Shown one piece after another: positions 9,178 through 20,200 of a stretch of DNA of 32,289 bases. The translations under genes and the position numbers were made by a program. The stretch spans positions 1 through 32,289 of the forward strand of contig NZ_JAALXT010000014.1 of assembly GCF_011634775.1 (NCBI RefSeq), given 5' to 3'. This stretch comes from Thalassoroseus pseudoceratinae. GTDB lineage: Bacteria; Planctomycetota; Planctomycetia; Planctomycetales; Planctomycetaceae. Under the pieces are notes generated by a model, which saw only the letters and a program-made list of their open reading frames with translations, ran no database searches and was not told the DNA's origin. The stretch's first letter is position 1; the number at the start of each line of letters is the position of its first letter.

Positions 9178-10032
9178 TCATTCAGTCGGAGGGCCGGTCG
9201 TTCCCGACTCGGCGATTTCGCGACTGCGAGCGCGTGTGGCTTGCACCACGTATTGGATCTCCTCACGAGCTCGATCGGAGATCACCGACTCACTCAGCGT
9301 GATCGGTCGGGTTCGCCGCAAAAGGGGCAGAAACTGCAATTCGACCACATTTTTCAATCGGTATCGCTCGGGAACCAGCGGTCCGGGTTGTCCCAGTTCG
9401 TCCGCGAACGACTTGAGTTCTTTGGTCAAGCTTTCGCGGTACGAGTTCCATTCGGTTCTGGACGGAGCGGTTTTCGCAAAATCGTTGTAGTCTTCCCAGT
9501 AGTCCTCCAGCTTAGCCGCATGTCTCGATAATCGGGTTGCCGGTGCCACCGGCCCGAACAACGACCAAGCGAGCAGACCGACCGCGGCAAACCCCAAAAT
9601 CGGGACCAACACGCGACGCTGCCCGAACACGAGGAATTTTTGCCACAACGGTTCGCGAACAATCCGACCGACGGCGGTGGACTCGCGCTCGAAGACGGGC
9701 CATTGATCGTCGATATTGAGGGCCTTGAACATTTCCCGCGTGTCATGGCTTGGCTCGCAAACGGCGAACACTCCACCTTTCTCTTTGACCACTTCGGCCA
9801 GGCGAGTCAACGAACCGATCAACTGAGTTCCGACATACGACATTTCGCCGAGATTGACAATCACGTGTTGCAGCGGCTGGTCTTTGTAGTATTTCACAAC
9901 GCGTTGAAATTCGGTCTCGGAATCCACAATGCCGAAACCCACAGGCAGCCCTCGAAACGTGACAATCAGCGTATTGCCCTTGCGAACGGTCGCATAGAGT
10001 TGATTGTCCGCAAGAACGTTTGTGCGAGTCAT
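9178..10032 (-). CDS. STAS-domain membrane protein
   Basis: A 284-residue protein with an N-terminal STAS-like domain (about 1-115; VIVNLGEMSYVGTQLIGSL replaces the usual DxSG strand-helix junction, with Gly-Thr at the phosphosite). One membrane segment follows (about 142-165, VLVPILGFAAVGLLAWSLF), then an outward domain rich in charged and aromatic residues, partly helical. The start is the ATG at 10030-10032; the frame runs further up but through a strong hairpin and without protein-like sequence. It could couple the membrane to the cytoplasmic STAS/HATPase switch encoded downstream. The exact role is not known. Confidence 0.8.
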   Translation of the reverse strand: MTRTNVLADNQLYATVRKGNTLIVTFRGLPVGFGIVDSETEFQRVVKYYKDQPLQHVIVNLGEMSYVGTQLIGSLTRLAEVVKEKGGVFAVCEPSHDTREMFKALNIDDQWPVFERESTAVGRIVREPLWQKFLVFGQRRVLVPILGFAAVGLLAWSLFGPVAPATRLSRHAAKLEDYWEDYNDFAKTAPSRTEWNSYRESLTKELKSFADELGQPGPLVPERYRLKNVVELQFLPLLRRTRPITLSESVISDRAREEIQYVVQATRARSREIAESGTTGPPTE

Positions 10033-10074
10033 GAGCAAGGGCAGTGTTGGCGGGACGGTGTGCAGCAGGAGACG

Positions 10075-10116
10075 TGCGGCATGCGAACGTTGACAACATC
10101 GACGTCGCATGCCGCA
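10075..10116 (-). promoter_or_regulatory. Strong hairpin in the leader of the STAS membrane protein gene
   Basis: Arms TGCGGCATGCG (10075-10085) and CGCATGCCGCA (10106-10116) are perfect complements, extended by ACG/CGT with one bulged base, around a loop of about 13 bases. It lies 43-84 bases upstream of the ATG at 10032, between two minus-strand genes. No T-run follows in the minus direction, so it is more likely an RNA leader element, operator or mRNA-stability structure than a terminator. The core GCATGC is itself palindromic. Confidence 0.4.
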
Positions 10117-10150
10117 ACAAACGGATGACCCGACGTTTGTGCTTTGGATT

Positions 10151-10555
10151 TCACTGGGATAACTCAAGGATGTGAAGGCAGTGAGGAGGAATTGTGAAAA
10201 AGCAACAAAGAGCCGCCGGGGCGTTGCAGTCGATTACCTTTGGTGCACACGGATTGTCGCAGAACCGACATGTCACGTTGACATTTTCTTCACGCAATGT
10301 CTGAAGTGTAGCCGCGAAAGGAGCCAAACCTTGCAACACCAGACAGTCAAAATTGAAGCGGGAGCCGCACGCAGTCTCGGTGCCGTCGTCCCTGCGGATC
10401 GTCCATTGAATATCTTCGCCATCGATAACCAGACGGCCTACGCGGTTTCCGGAGCCGAGGAAGCAGTCGCAGACTTTCTCAGCCATCACCAACCGAGCTT
10501 CTTTCGGAACCTTGAGCCGAATCCGAAGGTTGACGATGTGTTGCGTGGAATTCAA
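10151..10555 (-). CDS. Small hypothetical protein with Cys-rich C-terminus
   Basis: A 134-residue frame starting at a TTG (10553-10555) preceded by GGAAAC at a suitable distance. The first 95 residues look like a genuine alpha/beta protein (NLRIRLKVPKEARLVMAEKV, VGRLVIDGEDIQW). The end holds eight or so cysteines (CRFCDNPCAPKVIDC and LCCFF), which could bind metal or be oxidised. I do not recognise a family. It precedes the STAS gene on the same strand by about 118 bases and may be first in the signalling operon. The opposite strand is also open over this region, but its translation is less protein-like. Confidence 0.5.
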   Translation of the reverse strand: MNSTQHIVNLRIRLKVPKEARLVMAEKVCDCFLGSGNRVGRLVIDGEDIQWTIRRDDGTETACGSRFNFDCLVLQGLAPFAATLQTLREENVNVTCRFCDNPCAPKVIDCNAPAALCCFFTIPPHCLHILELSQ

Positions 10556-11237
10556 CGTTTCCGGGACGGTGCTTACGACATCGTTCTAGCAATCGACGGC
10601 GGCTCCGCGAGAGTCAAGCGCTCTCATCGCTGGGGCTTCCTGTGTTGCGTGTAGTTTCCTCTTTCAGACATGCTGTCGTCATTACCCCGGCGGAACCGGA
10701 AAACCTCAATCGCTCTGTCCTTCCTGTCGAAGGCACACAGTTTTCCGACGGCGACCTTCCCCGCGCCTGCCGGGCGTTCACTCGCGTTACGGCCTTTCTG
10801 CTCGCTGACTCCCAGAAGGAGCCTTCTCTTGAAGTGCTTCAGTCCAAGTCGTTACCTCCTCGAACCGCCCCAAGTGCTTCCGGCTGGAGCGACAGACTTG
10901 CCGGGTGGGATTCGCCCACATCGGAAACAAACCGCCTTCTCACGGCGCACCGAAATATTCGGGCCAAACCGTGACCGGTCCAACGCCAATTGCACTGGTT
11001 TTCGATGCGATTTTATGAATGAAACCCCTGTTTTCGCTGCGGTTTCGTTAAGTTCCTGCAAACAGAAGAAGAGTAACTGATTCAAATTGTTTTTGAGTGG
11101 AGATAGTGGTTGAAGTTGTCTGGGTGGGCGGTTGAGAATCTGCAAATCAATTAGTCAACAAACTCCGAATATCCCAGCTCTTGCAATTCATCCGGTTTGT
11201 TGCAGTTTGCCCTCATTCCGCTCAAGGACTGCCCTCC
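10556..11237. other. Gene-poor region upstream of the giant gene; possible dispersed repeat
   Basis: No convincing gene is seen. A plus-strand frame from 10670 to 11080 is open, Pro/Ser/Arg-rich and without domain character (SRYLLEPPQVLPAGATDLP, GGIRPHRKQTAFSRRT). Sequences of this style occur, as I remember, many times in planctomycete genomes as repeated intergenic DNA annotated as short hypothetical proteins; this is unverified. From about 11193 the sequence (CGGTTTGTTGCAGTTT) resembles the region before the pseudogene at 2615-2635, so the shared block includes 5' untranslated DNA. The promoter of the giant gene must lie here, but no clear -10/-35 pair stands out. Confidence 0.4.
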
Positions 11238-14200
11238 ATGCTTTTGACTTCCTGGCTCGATTCCCTCCGATTCTCCCCAAAAAACGTCCGAAAACTACGA
11301 GCAGGTCGAAACGGACTTCGTCGAAAACAGATCGCTGCCATTCCCGCCCAAGCCGAAGTTTTGGAAGACCGCACGTTGCTAGCGGCAGTCATCAACGAGG
11401 TGCTTTTTGATCCAGCGAGTGGTGTGCCAGACGGTGATGCCAATGGCGACGGCGTGCGTAGTGCGAGTGGAGACGAGTTTGTCGAGGTCATCAACACTGG
11501 ACCTGGGACTTTGGATATCAGCGGGTGGACGCTGAGTGACGACGACGGCGGCGACTTCACGTTCCCCGCGGGCACGATCCTACAAGAGAACCAAGCTCTC
11601 GTGCTTTTCGGCGGTGGCACACCAGCCGGGGCTTTCAGCGATGGTTCGACAGTTCCGGCGGCGAATCCGAACTTTGGCAACTCGCTGATCTTTGTCGATG
11701 ACGGAAGTATCGGATCGGGTTTTTCGAACAGTGGCGATCTGATTCAACTTATCGATGCCGGTTCGACAGTCATCGATTCGGTGAGTTACGGGAGTGCGGC
11801 TGGACAGGGGCTGGCCGATCTGTCCGGCGGCTCTGACCAATCCAGCACACGGAGCCCCGATCTCGTGGGGACCTTCGTCGATCACGTGGGTGCCGATACC
11901 GACGACGGCTCACGGTTCTCACCAGGCACACGGATTGATGGCAGTCTGTTCAATGCAGCTGGTGCGCCGGAGATCAACGTGCAAGGGATGTCGATGGACA
12001 TCCTCGATGGGGATACAACTCCAACCGCCGCAGACGGTACCGACTTCGGCGACGTGCTGACGAGCGGTGGCTCTGCGACCCAGACTTTCACAATTCAGAA
12101 CAACGGCACCGCTGATCTGACGCTTGGCACGATCAACGTCACCGGGGCGAACGCAGCTGACTTTGTGATCACTCAGCCAGCGACGACGACGGTCGCTTCG
12201 GGTGGCAATGTGACGTTCATGGTGATGTTCGATCCTGCTGCCGACGGTGTTCGTAATGCGACCATCAACATTCCCAGCGACGACGCCGACGAAGATCCGT
12301 ACGATTTCGCAGTCACAGGAACCGGGGTTGCCGTCGCCACGCCTGAGATCAATGTTCAGGGTCTTGGCATGGATATCGTGGATGGCGATACCACACCAAC
12401 CACGGCGGATGGTACGGATTTCGGCTCGACTGATTCCAACAGTGGAATGGTGACCAACACATTCACGATCCAAAACACAGGCACTGGTGGTCTGGACGTG
12501 ACCGCAATCACCGTGACTGGAGCCAATGCTGGTGACTTCACGATTGCCAACTTCACGGCTGGTGTGGTTTCGCCAAGTGGTACGCTAACTTTCGATGTGA
12601 TTTTCGATCCGGTGGCCGATGGCACCAGCACGGCGACGATTAACATTGCCAACGATGATACCGACGAAAACCCCTACGAATTTAGTGTTACCGGTGAGGG
12701 CACGAGTCCGCCGGCCAATTTGGTGGCCCAGCAGGACTTCGATGGCGGTGAAGTCAATCTGGTCACTGGGTTCGATCCCTCAAGTGACAACCTGGACGGT
12801 GGAGCCGGTGATTTCTTCGGTGTTGGAAGTCGGAATGCTTGGCCACAGGGTTTTCCGAATCCGGGTGTGCCGTTCAGCCTTGCGGACGACACAGTCTTCG
12901 GCTACTCAAGCGGAACCGCAAACCCAAGTGATACTGAAGGGATCTTCGGGCAGAACGCCGACTTGGATAACGACTACTTCGCCCTGTCCGACAGCGATGA
13001 ATTCGGTACCGACCAAACAGCGAGTTGGACGTTTGACATCTCCGGGGCATCCAACCTGGGTATCATGATCGATATCGGCGCTCGAATGGACAGCGCCTTC
13101 GACTACAGCGACGACACCATCCTGACGTTCACGGCATCGATTGACGGTGGCACCGCTCAGACGCTGTTTAGTATTGCTCCAGTGGCGAACAATTTGGGGT
13201 CGGGATCGCTGCGACCACTCGACAATGGAACCAACGATGACCCCGCGGAAGTCCTGTTGGCCACCGGCGACGCGGTCATTACAAAAGAATTCGCCGAGGG
13301 CACCACGTCAACCACGGCAGCGGACTTGTATCTTGATAAATCGTTGTCTGCCGATGGCTCGCTCGATACGTTCTTGACAAGTATAGCCGGCACGGGCTCG
13401 AACCTCACGATCACGTTCACGGCCAACCTACCATTCGAAGTGGCAGTCTTCGACAACATTATCATCACGGGCGATGCAGCCGTTGGACCGGAAATCGACG
13501 TCCAAGGCAACGCCATGAGCATTCCCGATGGCGATACGACCCCCACGACGGACGATGGCACCGATTTCGGTTTGGTGGAGACAGCGTCCGGCGACCAAAC
13601 CCAAACCTTCACCATCCTCAACACGGGCAGCGACCCTCTCGATGTGTCCGCAATCAATGTGACGGGTGCGAATGCCGGTGACTTCACGATCACGAACTTC
13701 ACTGCCGGCTCCGTCGCTGCCAGTGGTTCAACGACTTTTGACGTTGTCTTCGATCCCAGTGCCGACGGTGTCCGCAACGCGACAATCAGCATCGTCAACG
13801 ACGACGCTGACGAAAACCCCTACGACTTCGCCGTGACCGGCATGGGTGTGACCAACGCCGCTCCAGAAATCAATGTTCAGGGACTTGGCATGGACATTGT
13901 GGATGGCGATACCACGCCGGATTCGGCAGATGGCACCGACTTCGGTCCAACTCTGACCTCCAACGGCATGGTGACCAACACGTTCACAATCCAGAATACT
14001 GGAACCGCTGATTTGGATGTGTCGGCGATCACGGTTACTGGCGCGAATGCGGGCGATTTCACGATCGCGAACTTCACGCCCGGGAACGTGTCTTCGAGCG
14101 GTTCCATCACTTTCGATGTCGTTTTCGACCCGGCCGCCGATGGCACGAGTACAGCGACGATCAACATTGCCAACGATGATGCCGACGAAAACCCGTACGA

Positions 14201-17200
14201 GTTCGCCGTCACCGGGACCGGCTTGAGTACGCCAGTGATTGTGATCAACGAAGTCGACGCTGACACGCCGAGCACCGATGACCTGGAATTCATCGAACTC
14301 TATGACGGCGGCGCCGGGAACACGTCACTGGATGGGTTGGTTGTTGTGCTGTTCAACGGCAGTGACGATGCATCATACGACGCCATCGATTTGGATGGAC
14401 AGTCCACCGATGCCAACGGATACTTCGTGATTGGCTTGGCTGGTGTTCCCAACGTCGATTTGATTCCCAACACACTGATCGAAGGGGCATGGGTCGATAA
14501 CCAAATTCAGAACGGTGCCGACGCCGTGGCCTTGTTCGTCGGCAACGACACCGACTTCCCAATCGACACGCCAGTCACCGCTACCAACCTCATCGATGCC
14601 GTTGTCTACGACACGAACGACAGCGATGACTCTGGCCTCATCGATGTGCTCACGCCAGGGCAGCCGCAGATCAACGAGTCTGAAAACGGCGACAGTGGGA
14701 ACGATGCCATCGCCCGAGTTCCGAACGGCGGTACGGCACTTGATACGTCCACCTATGTCACGCAAACCCCGACACCCGGTGAAACCAATGTGCTGCCGAC
14801 AGTGTCGGTTGACTTGGAGGTTACCAAGTCGGTTGATCAGACAGCGATTCTCGATGGTGGAACCGTTACCTACACCTACATTGTGACAAACAATGGGCCA
14901 AGCGACTCCACAGGGGCCACGCTGGATGACACGACCACATTTGATGGAACTTCCTTTGTCATCAGCAATGCAATGGTTGTGTTCAGCGGTGGTGGCGCGG
15001 GATCGGTTGCAGCTACCGATGACCCCGATTTGACAATCACCGCGCTGCCAAGCGGTGCGACTGCAACGGTCACATTCGATGTCGCCGTGACTGGCACGGG
15101 GACACTCGACAACACGGTTGAAGTGACGGCCGCCAACGAAGCCGATCCCGATTCCACACCGAACGATGGAATGGGCGATGACTTCGCCGACGCCGACGAT
15201 GTCACCGTGAGCGCACTACCAGCACTCTCGATCGACGACGTCACCGAAAACGAAGGAAATTCCGGAACAACGACATACACGTTCACGGTGAGTCTGTCGG
15301 TTCCCGCTCCGGTCGGTGGTGTCACATTCGACATCGCCACTGCCGATGACTCCGCGACAACCGCCGACTCGGACTACGTTGCCCAATCGCTGACCAGTCA
15401 AACGATCGCCGAAGGAAACACGTCTTACACCTTCGACGTGACCGTCAACGGCGACACGAATGTCGAACCGAACGAATCGTTCTTCGTCAACTTGTCGAAC
15501 GTGACCGGGGCGACCGTCAGCGATGATCAGGGGGTTGGAACCATCACCAATGATGACTTCCCGCCACTGGTGATCAACGAGTTTGTCTTCGACCATACCA
15601 GTAGCGATACCAACGAGTTCATCGAACTTTTCGGCGACGCAAGCTTCGATTATTCTGCCTTCACGATCTTGGTGATCGAGGGGGATGGCAGCTCAATCGG
15701 CATCATTGACGATGTCATTGCAGTCGGCTCGACAGACGCGAATGGGTTCTTCAGCACCGGCTACTTGAACAGTGAGTTCGAGAACGGAACCCAAACGATT
15801 CTGCTCGTCACCAATTTCACAGGCTCCGAAGGTGACGATCTCGATACTGATAACGATGGGACACTCGATTCGCTGCCATGGGCTGCCGTAGTCGATAGTG
15901 TGGCCATTTTCGATGGTGGCACAGGAGACGTCACCTACGAAGGTTCAACCGGACCGGTTCTGGGACCGAACTTTGACGGTGTCAGTCCGTTCAAACCTGG
16001 CGGGGCGTCACGAATACCGAACGGCACGGATACCGACACGGTAGCCGACTGGGTGCGGAACAACTTCAATGGCGCAGGTCTTCAAGATTTCCCGTCCGCG
16101 ACAGCATCTGCGGGTGAGGCCATTAGCACCGAAGGCACCGTCAACATGGTGCAACAGGGCATCGACCTATTCGTCATGAAATCGGTCGACAACAATGACG
16201 TGACCGAGGGGGATATCGTCACGTTCACGATCGAAGTCGGCAACACGACCATTGCCACCCAGGCAGCGACCGGCGTTGAAGTCACCGACATGCTGCCGGC
16301 AGATTTCATGGTAACTGCCAACACGCCAAGCGAAGGCTCATTCACCCCCGGGACCGGCGTTTGGACGGGCATTGAACTCGCCGCTGGTGAGACGGCCACG
16401 CTGACCATCACCGGGACCTTCACCGATTTTGTGAGCTCGCCTTACACGAACTATGTCGAAGTCACCGCCGCCAACGAGACGGACCCCGACTCAACGCCGG
16501 GCAACAACAGTGGTCGCGGCGAAATCGGTGATCCGTCCAGCGAAGACGACGACGATAGCGTTATGGTCACGGTTGCCGAACTCGTAACAACGGACTTGGA
16601 GGTGATGAAGTCCGACAACGCCGACCCAATCTTCACAGGCGAGACTACAACCTACACGGTGACGATCACCAATAACGGTCCTGAAGACGTCACCGGAGCC
16701 ACGCTCGATGACACGATCGTCTTCCCATCAGGCATGTTTACCGTCAGAAACGCCAGCCTCGTGTTCTCTACGCCTGGAGCCACAACCGGCAGCGGTATGT
16801 TGGTCGAAGAAGCAGACGGACCGAACATCACCGGATTGAATCTTGCCAACGGGGAAACAGCAACCCTGACGTTCGACGTTACCGCAGACACCGGCACTGG
16901 AACAATCACTAACACCGCCACGGTTTCTGGTGGCACGCCGGTAGATGTCAACGGATTAAACGATACCGCTGTTGAAACCACAACGGTCAACGCACCGCCA
17001 TCACCGTTGGTGATCAACGAATTCGTGTTCGATCACACGGGCAGCGATACCGACGAATTCATCGAAGTTTTCGGTGATCCAAATACAGATTATTCCGCAT
17101 TCACGATCTTGGTGATTGAAGGCGAAGGTAGTGGTACCGGTGTCATCGACAATGTGGAGACGATCACCACCACCGATGCCAACGGGTTCTTCAGCACGAG

Positions 17201-20200
17201 CTACTTGAACAGCGAGTTCGAGAACGGCACTCAAACCATTCTAATCGTCGAGAACTTCACCGGATCTTTGAATGACGACCTGGACACCAACAATGATGGA
17301 ATACTCGATTCCATGCCTTGGACCAGCGTTGTCGACAGTGTGGCGGTCTTCGATGGAGATGCAGGAGACGTCACCTACGAAGGTTCGACCGGAGCGGTCT
17401 TGGGGCCGAATTTTGATGGTGTAAGTCCCTTCGAACCAGGTGGAGCGTCGCGAATTCCCAACGGAACCGACACCGACACATCCGCCGATTGGGTTCGCAA
17501 CGATTTTGGTGGTGCCGGCTTGCCAAGCTTCCCGTCGGCTCAGGCATCTGCAGGTGTGGCCATCAATACCAAAGATGCCGTCAACATAGTGCAACAGGGC
17601 ATCGACTTGGAAGTCAGCATCTCTGTTGACAATGACGACGTGCTTGTCGGTGAGACGATCACATTCACTATTGAGACTAGCAACACCGCGATTGCAACGC
17701 AGACCGCAACGGGTGTGGAACTCACCGAAGTGCTGTCGGACGATTTCGTGCTGACCATGTTCAATGCCAGTGAAGGTTCGTTTGATCCGAACACTGATAT
17801 TTGGTCTGGCCTGGAACTCGATGCCGGTGAGACGCAGACTCTCACAATCACAGGCAGCTTCATCGCTGCCACAGATTCACCTTACGAAAACTACGTGCAA
17901 GTAACGGCGGCAAACGAAGTCGACCCGGACTCAACGCCAAACAATGGCACCGCACCAACACCTGCGGAAGACGATGAAGCGGCAACTACCGTCGTTGTCA
18001 CCGAGCCGGATGTTGTGCCACCGACCTTGGACTCCGCGGACATCGTGGACGATCGATCCGGTGGCCCAATCGCCGAAGGCACTTTGGTGACCTACACGCT
18101 CACCTTCAGCGAAGACATCGATGACAGCACGGTGGATGCCGCCGACTTCACGAACGCAGGCACCGCACCAATCACAATCGGAGCAATCACCGAAACTAGC
18201 CCGGGAGTCTTCACCGTCGAAGTCACACCAACCGCTCCTGGCACACTGATCCTGCAAATGCCCGTTGTTGCAACCATTGATGACGTTGCTGGGAACTCAC
18301 TCGTTCCTCCTGTCGAGGACGATACAACGATCACAGTGACGGATGCGACCGCTCCCACACTTGATGCTGCGGATATCGTCGACGATCAAAGTGGCGGTCC
18401 GATCACCGAAGGCACGCTGGTGACCTACACAGTCACCTTCAATGAAGACATCGACGAAAGCACGGTGGATGCCGCCGACTTCACAAACGCAGGCACCGCA
18501 TCAATCACAATCGGAGCAATCACCGAAACGAACCCGGGGGTCTTCACCGTCGAAGTCACGCCAACCGCTCCTGGCACATTGATCCTGCAAGTGCCCGTTG
18601 GTGCTACCATCGATGATCCGGCTGGGAACTCGCTGGTTCCTCCGGTCGATGATGATACGACGATCACCGTCACCGATGGTACCGCACCCACTCTGGCGCC
18701 GGTTGACATTGTGGACGATCGATCCGGTGGCCCAATCGCCGAAGGCACTTTGGTGACCTACACGCTCACCTTCAGCGAAGACATCGATGACAGCACGGTG
18801 GATGCCGCCGACTTCACGAACGCAGGCACCGCACCGATCACAATCGGGGCAATCACCGAAACGAGCCCGGGGGTCTTCACCGTTGAAGTCACACCGACCG
18901 CGAGCGGCATGTTGATCCTGCAAGTGCCCGTTGGTGCGACCATCGACGACGTCGCCGGAAACTCCCTGGTTCCGCCGGTCAACGACGACACAACAATCAC
19001 CGTCTCGGACGTCACAGCTCCGACTCTCGCATCCGCGGACATCGTGGACGATCAAAGTGGCGGCCCAATCGCTGAAGGCACACTCGTGACTTACACAGTC
19101 ACCTTCAGCGAAGACATCAACGAAAACACCGTGGGGGTCGCCGACTTCACGAACGCAGGCTCCGCACCAATCACGGTCGGAACGATCACGGAAACGAGCC
19201 CAGGGGTCTTCAACATTGAAGTGATGCCGACCGCTCCCGGCACACTGATCTTGGAAGTATCGAGCGCGGCAACGATTGACGATCCCGCTGGGAATTCTTT
19301 GGTTCCGCCGATCCAAGACGATACGACGATCACCGTCACGGACGCGACGGCTCCTTTGCTTGATGCTGCGGATATTGTCGACGATCAAAGTGGTGGCCCG
19401 ATCATCGAAGGCACACTCGTGACTTACACAGTCACCTTCAGTGAGGACATCGATGATGGCACCGTGGATGCCGCTGACTTCAGGAACGCAGGCACCTCGC
19501 CAATTACGATTGGAGTAATTACTGAAACCAGCCCAGGGGTCTTCACTGTTGAAGTCACGCCAACCGCTCCCGGCACACTCATCCTGCAAGTACCGAACGG
19601 TGCAACCATCAACGACGTTGCCGGAAACTCATTAACTACTCCGGTTGACGACGACACAACGATCACCGTTACCGCAACTCCCGAAGCGGATCTCATGGTG
19701 ACAACGACCAACACGATTGACCCGATCATCACCGGCGGCACCACAACCTACACCGTCACCATCACCAACAGTGGTCCGGACGATGTCACCGGCGCGAGCC
19801 TCGACGATTCGATCACATTCCCGACAGGCACCTTCACTGTTGGCAACGAAAGCCTGTCGTTCTCCGGCAGCGGCAGCGGATCCCTGGTGATTGAAGCGGA
19901 CGGCCCGAATATCACCGATCTTGTCCTCGCGAACGGAGAAACGGCCACACTGACATTCGACGTGACTGCCGAAACCGGAGTCGGCCCGATCACAAACACA
20001 GCAACCGTTTCCGGTGGATCTCCTGCTGATCCGGATACCGCCAACAACTCCACCGTCGAAACCACGATCGTCGAAGCACCGCCGATCACGAAAGTCGAGT
20101 TCAGCAACGCGACAAATAGTGACCTGGAGACCTCCGGCGGGAACCAACCTGTCCTGCTCGTCAATGGAACCTTGACGGAAGATCAAACCGTCGACGTCAT

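Noticed and set aside
10172-10654. Plus-strand frame of 160 codons opposite the Cys-rich protein
   Set aside because: The minus-strand frame has better protein character and lies in the direction of the neighbouring operon; only one of the two is likely to be real.
18501-19589. Long open frame of 362 codons on the minus strand
   Set aside because: It is the complement of the Ig-like repeats of the giant gene. Its repetitive Asp/Arg/Gly composition follows from the repeats, and it has no independent domain or start signal.
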